A stretch of 64,000 nucleotides of DNA from Fen-1245 sp963835535 (GTDB lineage: Bacteria; Gemmatimonadota; Gemmatimonadetes; Gemmatimonadales; JACORV01): the NCBI GenBank assembly GCA_963835535.1, contig CAWIFL010000009.1:1-64000 (forward strand). Direction: 5' to 3'. The notes below the pieces were generated by a model. That model did not search any database and was not told the origin of the DNA. It was given only the letters and a program-made list of their open reading frames with translations. The position numbers were made by a program, and so were the translations under genes. Below are positions 16,090 to 26,203 of the stretch, in pieces (the first letter of the stretch is position 1; each line of letters opens with the position of its first letter).

Positions 16090-17100
16090 GTGATGGTTGA
16101 CGTGAGCTACCTGCATGTCCGGGCGCTGACCAAGGTCTTCCAGGGCCAGACCGCCGTCGCCGACCTCACACTGGACGTGGCGCGGGGGGAGATCCTCGCA
16201 CTGCTCGGGCCGAGCGGGAGCGGGAAGACGACGACGCTGCGGCTCCTGGCGGGGTTCGAGACGCCGGACGCCGGCTCGATCGTCGTGGACGGCGAAGACG
16301 TCACGGCGGCGACGCCGGCGGCCCGGCGCTTCGGGATGGTGTTCCAGCACTACGCGCTCTTTCCGCACCTGGACGTCGGCGAGAACGTCGCGTTCGGCCT
16401 CAAGCTGGGCGGCGCGGCGGCGGCGCAGCGGGTGCGCGAGGTGCTGGCGATGGTGGACCTCGCGGGCTACGAGCGGCGGCCGGTGGCGGCGCTGTCGGGG
16501 GGGCAGCAGCAGCGGGTCGCGCTGGCGCGGTCGCTGGCGCCGGAGCCGCGGGTGCTGCTCCTCGACGAGCCGCTCTCGAACCTGGACCCCTCGCTGCGCG
16601 AACGCACGCGGCGCGAGCTGCGGCGCGCGATCAAGCAGGTCGGGATCACGACGGTCTTCGTGACCCACGAGCAGGAGGAGGCGTTCGATCTCGGCGATCG
16701 GATCGCCGTCCTGCACGCGGGGCGGCTCGAGCAGCTGGGCACGGCGGACGATCTGTACGACAAGCCGCAGACGGCGTTCGTCGCGGGCTTCGTCGGCCGC
16801 ACGGCGACGCTCCCGGGGGAGTGGGTCGGCGGCCGGCCGGGCACCCGCGCGCTGGTGCGCCCCGAATCCATGCGCTTCCTCCCCGGCGGCGCGGGTGCCG
16901 CGGCGCTGGAGGGCGTCGTGATCGAGCGGCGCTTCGTCGGCGCCACGGCGTACTTCACGGTGGACGCCGGCGGCGGGGTCGTCTTCGACGTGCAGGCGCG
17001 CCGTGATTCGGCGCGGAGCGGCGATCGGGTGCGGGTCGCGGTGGATCGGGTGCTGTTCTGGGAGGGCACGGAGGCACAGGCGCGCGGAGGCACGGGATGA
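16090..17100 (+). CDS. ABC transporter ATP-binding protein (FbpC/PotA-like)
   Basis: This 336-residue importer ATPase has Walker A G40-P-S-G-S-G-K-T-T48, the signature L-S-G-G-Q-Q-Q-R, Walker B V-L-L-L-D-E-P and a C-terminal TOBE-like regulatory domain (about 235-330). It powers uptake through the fused permease, whose ATG overlaps its stop. Either the GTG at 16090 or the ATG at 16093 can start it. The set resembles iron(III), spermidine or thiamine importers; the ligand is not readable from the sequence. Confidence 0.9.
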   Translation: MMVDVSYLHVRALTKVFQGQTAVADLTLDVARGEILALLGPSGSGKTTTLRLLAGFETPDAGSIVVDGEDVTAATPAARRFGMVFQHYALFPHLDVGENVAFGLKLGGAAAAQRVREVLAMVDLAGYERRPVAALSGGQQQRVALARSLAPEPRVLLLDEPLSNLDPSLRERTRRELRRAIKQVGITTVFVTHEQEEAFDLGDRIAVLHAGRLEQLGTADDLYDKPQTAFVAGFVGRTATLPGEWVGGRPGTRALVRPESMRFLPGGAGAAALEGVVIERRFVGATAYFTVDAGGGVVFDVQARRDSARSGDRVRVAVDRVLFWEGTEAQARGGTG

Positions 17101-18752
17101 TGGCGCGCCGCCGCGGCAGTCTCGCAGGGCTGATCCTGGCGCTGGGGCTCGCCTGGCTGGTCGTCTACCCGCTGCTGCTGGTGGGCGTCGAGGCGACGCA
17201 CGCGGACCTGGGCGCGTTCCTCGCGTCGCATTCGGAGCTGGCGGCGCTCTGGGCCAGCCTGTGGATCTCGGTCGCCAGCGTCGCGCTCGCGGCCGCGATC
17301 GGGATCCCGCTGGCGTTCGTCTTCGAGCGCTACGACTTCCCGGGCCGGAAGGTCCTCGGCGCGCTCGTGGCGCTTCCGGCGGTGCTGCCGCCGCTGGTGG
17401 GGGTCATCGCCTTCCTCTTCCTCTATGGAGAGAGCGGCTTCGTCGCGCGCGGCGTGCGTGCGCTGCTCCATCTGTCGCATGATCCGTGGCGGCTGCAGGG
17501 GCCGGCGGCGATCCTGCTGGTGCACGCGTACTCGATGTACGTCTACTTCTACCTCTTCACCCGCGCCGGCCTCGCCAGGCTCGACGCCTCGATGCTGGAA
17601 GCGGCGGCGTCGCTCGGGGCCGGGGCCTGGCGCACCTTCCGCCGGGTCACCCTGCCGCTCCTCGCCCCGTCGCTCTGGGGCGCGGCGCTGCTGACGTTCA
17701 TGACCGCGCTCGCCTCCTTCAGCGCCCCGTACGTCTTCGGCGGCTCGTTCCGCGTGATGACGACCCAGATCGTCGCGACCAAGCTGAACGGCGACCTGCC
17801 AACGGCGATGCTGGAGACCGCGGCGCTGGCCGTGCTGGCCCTGATCGGCTTCGTCGTCGTCCGGCGGCAGGAGGGCGACCGCCTGCTGGTCTCGGTCGGA
17901 AAGGGGACGGCTCCGCGGGCGCGGCGGATCGAGCACCCCTGGGCGCGCCGCGCCGCGGCGGCGCTCGGCTGGACGCTGGCGTTCGTGCTGCTGTTGCCGC
18001 ACGTGACGCTGATCGTCGTGTCGCTGGTGCCGCCGGGCACGTGGACCACGGAGGCGATTCCGCCCGCCTGGTCGCTCGGCAACTACGCCGCGCTCTTCTC
18101 CGAGGCGGGGCGCCTCACGCCCCTGCTCAACTCGCTCTGGATGGCTGCGGTCGCGACGGCCGCGGCGGTGGCCGTGGCGCTGCTCGCCGCGCACCTCGCG
18201 GTCCGGCGGCGTGTCGCCCTGCGCGGCACGATCGAGACGCTGCTCTCGCTCCCGTGGGCCGTGCCCGGCACCGTCGTGGCGATCGGGCTCGCCACGCTCT
18301 TCAGCGTGGACCGGCCGCTGGCCGGACGCTGGGTGCTGGTCGGCACCGCCGTCATCCTGCCGCTCGCGTACCTGGTGCGCAGCCTGCCGCTGACCGGCCG
18401 CTCGCTGCTCGCGGGGTATCGCCAGCTCGATCCGGCGCTCGAGGAGGCGGCGGAGTCGCTCGGCGCGGGACCGTGGCGGCGCCTGATCCGCGTCACCCTG
18501 CCGCTCCTCAAGCCGGCGATCGCGGCGGGCGCGAGCCTGGCCTTCATCACGGCGCTCGGCGACTTCGTCACGTCGGTCCTGCTCTACTCCTACGACACGC
18601 GCCCCATCGCGATCGAGATCCTCGCGAGCCTGCGCCTCGCCGACGTGGGCGTGGCCGCGGCGTTCGGCGTCGTGCTGATGGCCGTGAGCGCCATCGCCCT
18701 TGGTGTGGGAGCGAAGGCGGGTGCGTCCGGGGCCGTGGAGGCGGGCCGGTGA
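17097..18752 (+). CDS. ABC importer permease with two fused transmembrane domains (FbpB-like)
   Basis: This 551-residue inner-membrane permease contains two binding-protein-dependent transport domains in tandem. Each has an EAA loop: E-A-A-A-S-L-G-A-G-A-W-R near residue 166 and E-A-A-E-S-L-G-A-G-P-W-R near residue 452. The fused form is typical of ferric-ion and thiamine importers. It overlaps the ATPase gene upstream (ATGATG) and the MFS gene downstream (GTGA), so all four genes appear cotranscribed. Confidence 0.9.
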   Translation: MMARRRGSLAGLILALGLAWLVVYPLLLVGVEATHADLGAFLASHSELAALWASLWISVASVALAAAIGIPLAFVFERYDFPGRKVLGALVALPAVLPPLVGVIAFLFLYGESGFVARGVRALLHLSHDPWRLQGPAAILLVHAYSMYVYFYLFTRAGLARLDASMLEAAASLGAGAWRTFRRVTLPLLAPSLWGAALLTFMTALASFSAPYVFGGSFRVMTTQIVATKLNGDLPTAMLETAALAVLALIGFVVVRRQEGDRLLVSVGKGTAPRARRIEHPWARRAAAALGWTLAFVLLLPHVTLIVVSLVPPGTWTTEAIPPAWSLGNYAALFSEAGRLTPLLNSLWMAAVATAAAVAVALLAAHLAVRRRVALRGTIETLLSLPWAVPGTVVAIGLATLFSVDRPLAGRWVLVGTAVILPLAYLVRSLPLTGRSLLAGYRQLDPALEEAAESLGAGPWRRLIRVTLPLLKPAIAAGASLAFITALGDFVTSVLLYSYDTRPIAIEILASLRLADVGVAAAFGVVLMAVSAIALGVGAKAGASGAVEAGR

Positions 18753-19930
18753 GAAAGTCCCTCGCGGTCCTGATGACCACGGCGTTCGTGGACATGCTCG
18801 GGTTTGCGATGATCTTCCCGCTGCTGCCCTTCTACGCCCTCCGCCTGGGCGGGCGCCCGTGGATCGTCGGCCCGCTGGTGGCGTCGTTCTCCATCGCGCA
18901 GCTGGCCAGCTCCCCGCTGTGGGGCCGCGTGTCGGACCGCTATGGACGCCGGCCCACGCTGCTGATCGGACTCTCCGCTGCGGCGATCGCGTACGTCATC
19001 TTCGGCTTCGCGCACAGCCTCTGGCTGCTGTTCGCCTCGCGGCTCGTGCAGGGCGCGGGCGGCGGCACGACGGGCGTGGTCCAGGCCTACGTGTCGGATG
19101 CCACCGATCCTTCGCAGCGGGTCCGGGGTCTCGGATGGCTGTCCTCGGCCACGAACGCGGGCGTGATGCTGGGACCGGCCATCGGCTCGCTCGCCTCGCA
19201 CCTCGGCCCGGCCGCGCCGGGGCTCTTCGCCGCGGGGCTGTGCACGCTCAACGTGCTGTTCGCCTGGGCGTTCCTGCCGGAATCCCACGCGTCGCGCGGC
19301 CGGCCACGGCGCAACATCCGCACGGCCATGCTCGAGGTGGTGCGGCACCCCGCGCGGCCGCAGCCGCGGCTGATCTGGATCTACGCGGTGGGGATGCTGG
19401 CGCAGGGCTCGTTCACGGCGGTGCTCGCCCTGTACCTCCAGTACCGCTTCGGCGTCACCGTGCGCACCATCGGGTACTTCTTCGTCTACACGGGCTTCCT
19501 GTCCGTCGTGCTGCGCGCGTTGCTGCTGGGGCCGCTGGTGGATCGCTTCGGCGAGACGCGTCTGCTCAGGACCGGCGCAATCTCACTGGCGCTCGCCATG
19601 CTCCTCTTCCCGGTGCCGCACTCGATACCGCTGATGGCGCTGGTGCTCACGCTCTTCCCGGTGGGAACGGCGCTCCTCTTCCCGGCGGTGACGGCGTTGG
19701 TGTCGCACGAGTCGGATCCGAAGGAGCTGGGGCAGACCATGGGCGTGCAGCAGGCGTTCGGCGGCATCGCCCGGGTCGCGGGTCCGATGTGGTCGGCGCC
19801 GGCCTTCCAGCTGCTCGGCCCGGCCTACCCCTTCGTGATCGCCGCGGGCATCCTCGGCCTGGCGGGTGGGGGCTTGGCCTTCCGCGTGCCGATCGATCGG
19901 CACGCGCCGGAGCCGATACCCGCCGACTGA
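18749..19930 (+). CDS. MFS transporter (DHA1-like)
   Basis: This 393-residue protein has about 12 transmembrane helices and the MFS loop-2/3 motif G-R-V-S-D-R-Y-G-R-R-P near residue 60. It resembles the TetA/Bcr drug-efflux type (D-M-L-G-F-A-M-I-F-P-L-L-P-F-Y). The GTG start overlaps the permease stop. It may export the metabolite or chelator linked to the ABC importer, but position is the only evidence. It converges with the rhodanese gene, leaving 13 bp between them. Confidence 0.85.
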   Translation: MRKSLAVLMTTAFVDMLGFAMIFPLLPFYALRLGGRPWIVGPLVASFSIAQLASSPLWGRVSDRYGRRPTLLIGLSAAAIAYVIFGFAHSLWLLFASRLVQGAGGGTTGVVQAYVSDATDPSQRVRGLGWLSSATNAGVMLGPAIGSLASHLGPAAPGLFAAGLCTLNVLFAWAFLPESHASRGRPRRNIRTAMLEVVRHPARPQPRLIWIYAVGMLAQGSFTAVLALYLQYRFGVTVRTIGYFFVYTGFLSVVLRALLLGPLVDRFGETRLLRTGAISLALAMLLFPVPHSIPLMALVLTLFPVGTALLFPAVTALVSHESDPKELGQTMGVQQAFGGIARVAGPMWSAPAFQLLGPAYPFVIAAGILGLAGGGLAFRVPIDRHAPEPIPAD

Positions 19931-19943
19931 CCGGCGCGCAGGG

Positions 19944-20850
19944 TCAGGGTCCGGTGCGCTCCACCGGGTAGTCGCCGGCCGGCGTGAGACTGGTCCACTC
20001 GGCCATGCTGCCGTCATAGAGCCGCACGTCCGGGTAGCCGATGTACCGCGCGACGAAGTAGTCGTGACTCCCCTGCATGCCGGTGTGGCAGTAGGTGACG
20101 ACGGTCCGCACCTCCGGTGCGTCCGCGCCGGTGGCCTGCCACAACTCCTCGTGCAGCGTGCGCATCGGCTTCAAGACCGGATCGTCCCGCGAGACGAGGT
20201 CCTCCACCCAGAAGAGGCTCTTCGCGCCCGGCAGGTGCCCGCCCGCGTACTGATCGACGGGGCGGGCGTCGACGAGGACGACGCCGCGGTCGCCGAGATG
20301 CGAGCGCACCCATGCGGCGGTCACGACCAGGTCCGCCTGCCAGCGCGCCGTGAACGGCTCCAGCGAGGACATCCGGAGGGTCGTTTCCGTGGGGCGATGC
20401 TCCGCCGTCCAACGCGCGAGCCCGCCGTCCAATATCGAGGTGCGACCGCTCTGGCCCAGGAGATCGAGGGCCACCCAGGCGCGGGCCGCGAACAGGCCGG
20501 GGTCGTCGCCGTAGATCACGATGCGCGCGCTGTCGCCCACGCCGAGGTCGCGGAACGTGGCCACGAGGGAATCCTGCGGCGGGAACTCGTTCGGAATGCC
20601 CCGGACGGTGGTCGCGACGGCCGACAGCGGCAGGAACCGCGCGCCCGGAATGTGGCCGGCCCGGTACGCCGAGTCGGTGCGGCCCACGTGCAGCACCACC
20701 ACCTCCGGCGCTGCGAGGTGCGCGGCGAGCCAGGCGGGGTTGACCAGGAATTCCGGATGAGGACGCGCGGCGTTCGATGGAGGGCCGGCAGGCTTCGGTG
20801 TGTGCGCGAGCGCAGGCTGCGCCGCGACGAGGCAGAGGAGCAGAGCGGCA

Positions 20851-20864
<14 letters not shown>
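19944..20864 (-). CDS. Exported tandem-rhodanese sulfurtransferase
   Basis: This 306-residue protein has a signal peptide (residues 1-20, A-L-A) and two rhodanese domains. The second carries the catalytic C259 in T-Y-C-H-T-G-M-Q. The first has Asp at the matching place (Y-G-D-D-P-G) and is inactive, as in thiosulfate sulfurtransferases. The export signal suggests periplasmic sulfane-sulfur transfer. The ATG at 20864 lies inside the 3' end of ispG with a 14-bp overlap, so its translation is probably coupled to ispG. Confidence 0.88.
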
Positions 20865-22068
<1,204 letters not shown>

Positions 22069-22091
22069 GCGCCGGGCCCATAAGTCGCGAC

Positions 22092-22121
22092 AATATAGCC
22101 GGGCGGCCGCTTGCCGGCCGC
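22092..22121 (-). promoter_or_regulatory. Hairpin followed by ispG -10-like box
   Basis: A perfect 7-bp stem, GCGGCCG (22103-22109) with CGGCCGC (22115-22121), could end transcription from the amidohydrolase gene. Just downstream on the minus strand lies TATATT (22097 to 22092), a good -10 match 24 bp before the ispG ATG. No clear -35 was found. Confidence 0.4.
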
Positions 22122-22203
22122 TCGGTGGCCCTCGGTTCGGGGCGGGATCCTGCGGGCGGCGCATCGGTAGTGTCGTGCCCCGTTCGGCACCCGTCCGGCG
22201 CGC

Positions 22204-23967
22204 TCACCGCGGGGCGAGGAGGGCGGGAACGCTGAGGGCGCCGCCCCGCATCACGTAGCGCACGTCGCGCACGTTGCCGATGTCCGCCGCGGGATCGGCG
22301 CCGAGCACGACCAGGTCGGCGAGCTTCCCCGCCTCGAGCGTGCCGATGTCCGTACGCCCCATCGCCAGCGCGCCGTTCCGGGTGGCGCTGACCAGCACGT
22401 CCATCGGCGCCATCCCCGCCTCCTGCATCCGCTGCATCTCCCAGTACACCGACGGTCCATGCAGGGTGAGCGGGTTCCCGGCGTCGGTGCCCATCGCGAC
22501 GGTGATCCCGGCCCGGAAGACGACGCCGAGATTGGCCAGGCCGGTCGCCATGTCCCGCTCCTCGCGGTCCACGCGCGCCGCCACCGCCTCGGCGCTCAGC
22601 GGCGAGGGCGGCAGCGAGTCGGTGGCGCGGGCCTTCGCGAGCGTCGCCGGATCCACGCAGGAGAGCGGGTAGTGGGGCTCGAAGCGGTGGACCAGCACCT
22701 GCCGGTAGCCGTCCTCGACCGTGAGCGTGGGGACGTAGATCGCGCGGCGTTCCTTCGCCAGCGCGATGAACTCGTCGTCCACGGGCAGGTCGAAGACGCT
22801 GTGCACCAGCACGTTCGCGCCGGCGCGCAGGGCGTCCTTCGCTTCCCACAGCCCGGTCGCGTGCACGATCAGCCGCACGCCGAGCTTGTGCGCCTCGTCG
22901 CCCGCGGCGTGGACCACCGCCTTGAGCTGGGTCGTGTCCGCGCCGGCGCGCACGATGTACCAGACCTTGATGGCGTCGGTGCCGCGCGCCACGTGCGCGC
23001 GCACGGCGGCGCGGGCGGCCGAATCGGTGCCCACGTACAGGATCTGCTTCTCGTCGGGCAGGTTGATCCAGTGGTCCACCGTCGAGAGGAGCGGCCCGGC
23101 CGCCGCGACGTGCGGCGCCGTCAGGTCCCCCTCGGCCCGCTGCCGCAGCCCCCAGCTCCACGGATACCCCCCGACGTCGAACACCCCGGTCACGCCCGAG
23201 CAGACGTAGGTGCGGAAGAAGCGCTCCGGGTGCGCTTCGAGGTCGGCGACGGTGCGCTCGTACGGGTAGCGCGCGCGCAGGTCCAGCGCGTCGGGGCGCC
23301 CGTCCACCCACCCGGTCTGCGCGAAGTGCACGTGCGCGTCGATCAGGCCGGGGATGATCCAGCGCCCATGCAGGTCCATCGTGTCCGTGCCGGCAGGCAC
23401 GGGGCACGAGGACCGCGAGCCCGCGCAGGCGATCCGGCCGTCCTTCACGACGACCGTGGCATCGGGCACCGGAGGCGCGCCGGTCCCGTCCACCAGCGTG
23501 GCACCCACCAGCGCCACCGGGGCGGGGTGGGTCCCGCGCGGGGCGGGGAAGGCGGTGCTCACCGCGATCCGCCAGCCGCGCGCGGTCTCAACGAACACCC
23601 GCTCGCTCGTCCCGAGCGTCGTCACCCCGTGCTGCGTGACGCGATAGCGGTACTGCCCGTAGACGACGCCGGGGCGGACCGGCACCAGCTCGAGGTCCGT
23701 CGCGATCAGGGAATCCGGCCAGGTCGTGTCCCGCTGCGCCGCGAAGGGCGCGTAGCCCAGGGCCAGGCCCGAGGGGCCGTTCACGGCGAGCGACGGCGAG
23801 TCGAGGTACAGCGCGAGGTAGGCCGCGCGGTCCCGGTGGTTGATGGCGGCGATGTTCGCCTCGAACACCGCGCGGGCCGCGCTCGTGTCGGAGCGCACGG
23901 CGCGCTGCGCCGGCAGGACCGCCGGCGCCAGCGCGAGGAGAGCAAGGAAGATGGCAGCGCGTCGCAT
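22204..23967 (-). CDS. Exported amidohydrolase fused to an N-terminal SnoaL/NTF2-like domain
   Basis: This 587-residue protein has a signal peptide (about 1-21, L-P-A-Q), an NTF2/SnoaL-like domain (about 28-140, A-V-F-E-A-N-I-A-A-I-N-H-R-D) and an amidohydrolase domain. Metal ligands include the D-A-H-V-H-F motif, histidines in L-I-V-H-A-T-G and V-H-S-V-F-D, and the Asp of M-G-T-D-A-G. It is probably a periplasmic imidazolonepropionase/prolidase-type hydrolase of unknown substrate. A GTG at 23973 is an alternative start. The preceding gene's stop lies 2 bp from the ATG. Confidence 0.82.
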   Translation of the reverse strand: MRRAAIFLALLALAPAVLPAQRAVRSDTSAARAVFEANIAAINHRDRAAYLALYLDSPSLAVNGPSGLALGYAPFAAQRDTTWPDSLIATDLELVPVRPGVVYGQYRYRVTQHGVTTLGTSERVFVETARGWRIAVSTAFPAPRGTHPAPVALVGATLVDGTGAPPVPDATVVVKDGRIACAGSRSSCPVPAGTDTMDLHGRWIIPGLIDAHVHFAQTGWVDGRPDALDLRARYPYERTVADLEAHPERFFRTYVCSGVTGVFDVGGYPWSWGLRQRAEGDLTAPHVAAAGPLLSTVDHWINLPDEKQILYVGTDSAARAAVRAHVARGTDAIKVWYIVRAGADTTQLKAVVHAAGDEAHKLGVRLIVHATGLWEAKDALRAGANVLVHSVFDLPVDDEFIALAKERRAIYVPTLTVEDGYRQVLVHRFEPHYPLSCVDPATLAKARATDSLPPSPLSAEAVAARVDREERDMATGLANLGVVFRAGITVAMGTDAGNPLTLHGPSVYWEMQRMQEAGMAPMDVLVSATRNGALAMGRTDIGTLEAGKLADLVVLGADPAADIGNVRDVRYVMRGGALSVPALLAPR

Positions 23968-23969
23968 GG

Positions 23970-24314
23970 TCACCTCGCGGGCAGCTCTTCGAGGCGGGCC
24001 ACCGCCCGCCGCAGGTGGGGGATCACGATCGAGCCGCCCACCACCAGGGCGACCGCGAACGCGTCGTAGAACTCGGGGTCGGTGACGCCTTCCTCACGGC
24101 ACCGCACGACGTGGTAGGTGACGCAGTCGTCGCACCGCAGCACCATCGAGGCCACCAGGCCGAGCAGCTCCTTCGTCTTGACCGGGAGCGCTCCCGCCTC
24201 GTAGGTCCGGGTGTCGAGCGCGAAGAAGCGGTTGATCGTCAGGTTGTCGGCCGCCAGGATCGCCGCATTCATCTTCTCGCGGAAATGCCGGAACGCTTCC
24301 AGCGTGTCGGTCAT
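23970..24314 (-). CDS. Carboxymuconolactone decarboxylase / AhpD-like protein
   Basis: This 114-residue helical protein of the CMD/AhpD family has the redox-type pair C-D-D-C in L-R-C-D-D-C-V-T-Y-H at about residues 63-67. Members act as peroxidase partners or decarboxylases; the C-x2-C with a nearby His favours an AhpD-like alkylhydroperoxidase role. Its ATG overlaps the stop of the upstream YtcJ-like gene (ATGA), and it ends next to the SnoaL-amidohydrolase start. Confidence 0.85.
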   Translation of the reverse strand: MTDTLEAFRHFREKMNAAILAADNLTINRFFALDTRTYEAGALPVKTKELLGLVASMVLRCDDCVTYHVVRCREEGVTDPEFYDAFAVALVVGGSIVIPHLRRAVARLEELPAR

Positions 24315-25996
24315 CGCCCGCTCCTCTCGTACACCGTCTGGCCACCCAGCACCGTCATGACGACGTTCGTCGCGAGGATGCGTTCGGGCGCCACGGTCAT
24401 GATGTCCTGGTCGAGCACCGTGAAGTCGGCGTACTTCCCTGGAGTGAGCGAGCCGGCGACGCTCTCCATGAACGACGCGTACGCCGGCCAGATGGTCATC
24501 GCCTCGAGCGCCTCCTCCCGCGTCATCCGCTGCGCGGGGAACCACCCGCCGGCCGGCCAGCCGTCGGCGTCCTGGCGCGTGATCGCCGCGTGGAAGCCGA
24601 TCATCGGGTTCACCCGCTCGACCGGCGCGTCGGTGCCGTTCGGGATGACGACCCCGGTGTTGAGGAGCGAGCGCCAGGCGTAGGCGCCCTCCGCCCGCGT
24701 CCAGCCGAGGCGGTTGATCGCCCAGTACATGTCCGAGGTCTGGTGGCTGGTCTGCATCGAGGGGATCACGCCGAGCGCGGCGAAGCGCGGGATGTCCTCG
24801 TGCGTCACGATCTGGGCGTGCTCGATGCGGAAACGGTGATCCGCGGTGGGCACCGAGTCGAGCGCCTCCTCGTAGACGTTCAGCACCATCCGGTTCGCCC
24901 GGTCGCCGATGGCGTGGACGCAGAGCTGGAAGCCGTGCCCCAAGGCCGAGATCGCCGTCGCGAGGATCGTCGCGGAGTCGGTGACGTAATACCCGCGGTT
25001 CCCCGCCTCGTCGCTGTAGTCCTCGAGCAGCGCCGCGCCGCGCGAGCCGAGCGCCCCGTCGGCCCACTGCTTGATCGCCCGCACCCAGAGGTGGCCGTCG
25101 TAGAGCGCGCTCTGCGGCCCCCGCTGATAGGCGCGGCCGATGTCGGCGCTGTCGCCATCCACCATCACGTAATCGCGGAGGTTGAACCGGCCGGTGCGCG
25201 CCAGCTCCTCGTAGAGATCGATCGTGGAGGTCCCGACGCCGGGGTCGTGGACGCCGGTCAGCCCCCACCGATTCACTTCGGCCACGGCGGCGAGGATCGC
25301 GGCCCGCGTCGCGTCCCGGGAGGGCGGGGGAACGACGCGCCGAACGAGGTCCATGGCGTTGTCCACGAACACCCCGGTGGGCGAGCCGTCGGGGTTGCGC
25401 ACGATCCGCCCCCCCGCCGGGTCCGGCGTGGACGCCGCGACGCCCGCCGCTTCGATGGCGCGCGCGTTGGCCAGCACGGCGTGCCCGTCCACGCGCTCCA
25501 ACACGACCGGGTTGTCCGGCACCGCGCGGCTCAACGCGTCGTGCGTCGGGAACCGCGTGTCGGGCCAGGCGTTCTGGTTCCATCCCCGGCCGCTGATCCA
25601 TTCGCCGGCTTTGACCTCGTGCGCGCGCGCCACCACGCGCTGGATGACCTCGTCGTAGCTCCGGGTGCCGGTCAGGTCCACTTCCCGAAGTGCCGTGCCC
25701 AGCCCCAGCAGGTGCAGGTGCGCGTCCGTGATGCCCGGGATCACCGTCCGGTCGCCGAGGGCCAGCAACCGGGTGCGGGGGCCCTTCAGCGCCATCGCCT
25801 CCCGCTCGCTCCCGGCGAAGACGATCCGCCCGTCGCGGACGGCGAACGCGCCCACGACCGGGCGGACGGGATCCACGGTGTAGATGTGCTGCGCGGTGAC
25901 GATCAGATCCGCCGGGGACGGCCCTTGGGCCCTGGCCGCACGGGAGCCGGCGGCCGCGGCCAGCCAGCAAAGCAGAGTGCGCGTGGAACGTCGCAT
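24311..25996 (-). CDS. Exported YtcJ-like amidohydrolase
   Basis: This 561-residue metal-dependent hydrolase of the YtcJ/NfdA (N-substituted formamide deformylase) type has a signal peptide (about 1-23, A-R-A-Q), the ligand pair in D-A-H-L-H-L, conserved G-D-R-A-N and E-H-A-Q-I-V segments and the Asp in N-G-T-D-A-P-V. Substrate unknown. It heads a three-gene minus-strand operon with the AhpD-like and SnoaL-amidohydrolase genes, each overlapping or nearly so. Confidence 0.85.
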   Translation of the reverse strand: MRRSTRTLLCWLAAAAGSRAARAQGPSPADLIVTAQHIYTVDPVRPVVGAFAVRDGRIVFAGSEREAMALKGPRTRLLALGDRTVIPGITDAHLHLLGLGTALREVDLTGTRSYDEVIQRVVARAHEVKAGEWISGRGWNQNAWPDTRFPTHDALSRAVPDNPVVLERVDGHAVLANARAIEAAGVAASTPDPAGGRIVRNPDGSPTGVFVDNAMDLVRRVVPPPSRDATRAAILAAVAEVNRWGLTGVHDPGVGTSTIDLYEELARTGRFNLRDYVMVDGDSADIGRAYQRGPQSALYDGHLWVRAIKQWADGALGSRGAALLEDYSDEAGNRGYYVTDSATILATAISALGHGFQLCVHAIGDRANRMVLNVYEEALDSVPTADHRFRIEHAQIVTHEDIPRFAALGVIPSMQTSHQTSDMYWAINRLGWTRAEGAYAWRSLLNTGVVIPNGTDAPVERVNPMIGFHAAITRQDADGWPAGGWFPAQRMTREEALEAMTIWPAYASFMESVAGSLTPGKYADFTVLDQDIMTVAPERILATNVVMTVLGGQTVYERSGR

Positions 25997-26102
25997 AGGT
26001 CGTCTCTGAAGTCGTTCGGGTTGGCCGGACAAGCTAGCCGTTTCGTGCGCGAACGGGAATGCGACTCGTCAGGTGAGTGGTGAGAAGACGAAGTGAGAAG
26101 CG

Positions 26103-26134
26103 AAAGGCGTGAGGGGGTGACCTCTCACGCCTTT
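26103..26134. repeat. Inverted repeat in GTGAG-rich intergenic region
   Basis: AAAGGCGTGAG (26103-26113) and CTCACGCCTTT (26124-26134) form a perfect 11-bp stem with a 10-base loop. They sit in a 170-bp gap (26033-26203) made almost entirely of GTGAG and CTCAC units. A terminator for the minus-strand M1 peptidase gene is possible. Confidence 0.55.
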
Positions 26135-26203
26135 GCCCCTCACGCCTGCGCCTCTCACCTCCCACTTCGCCTGCTCACGCCTCACCCCTCACTTCTCAGG
26201 CAT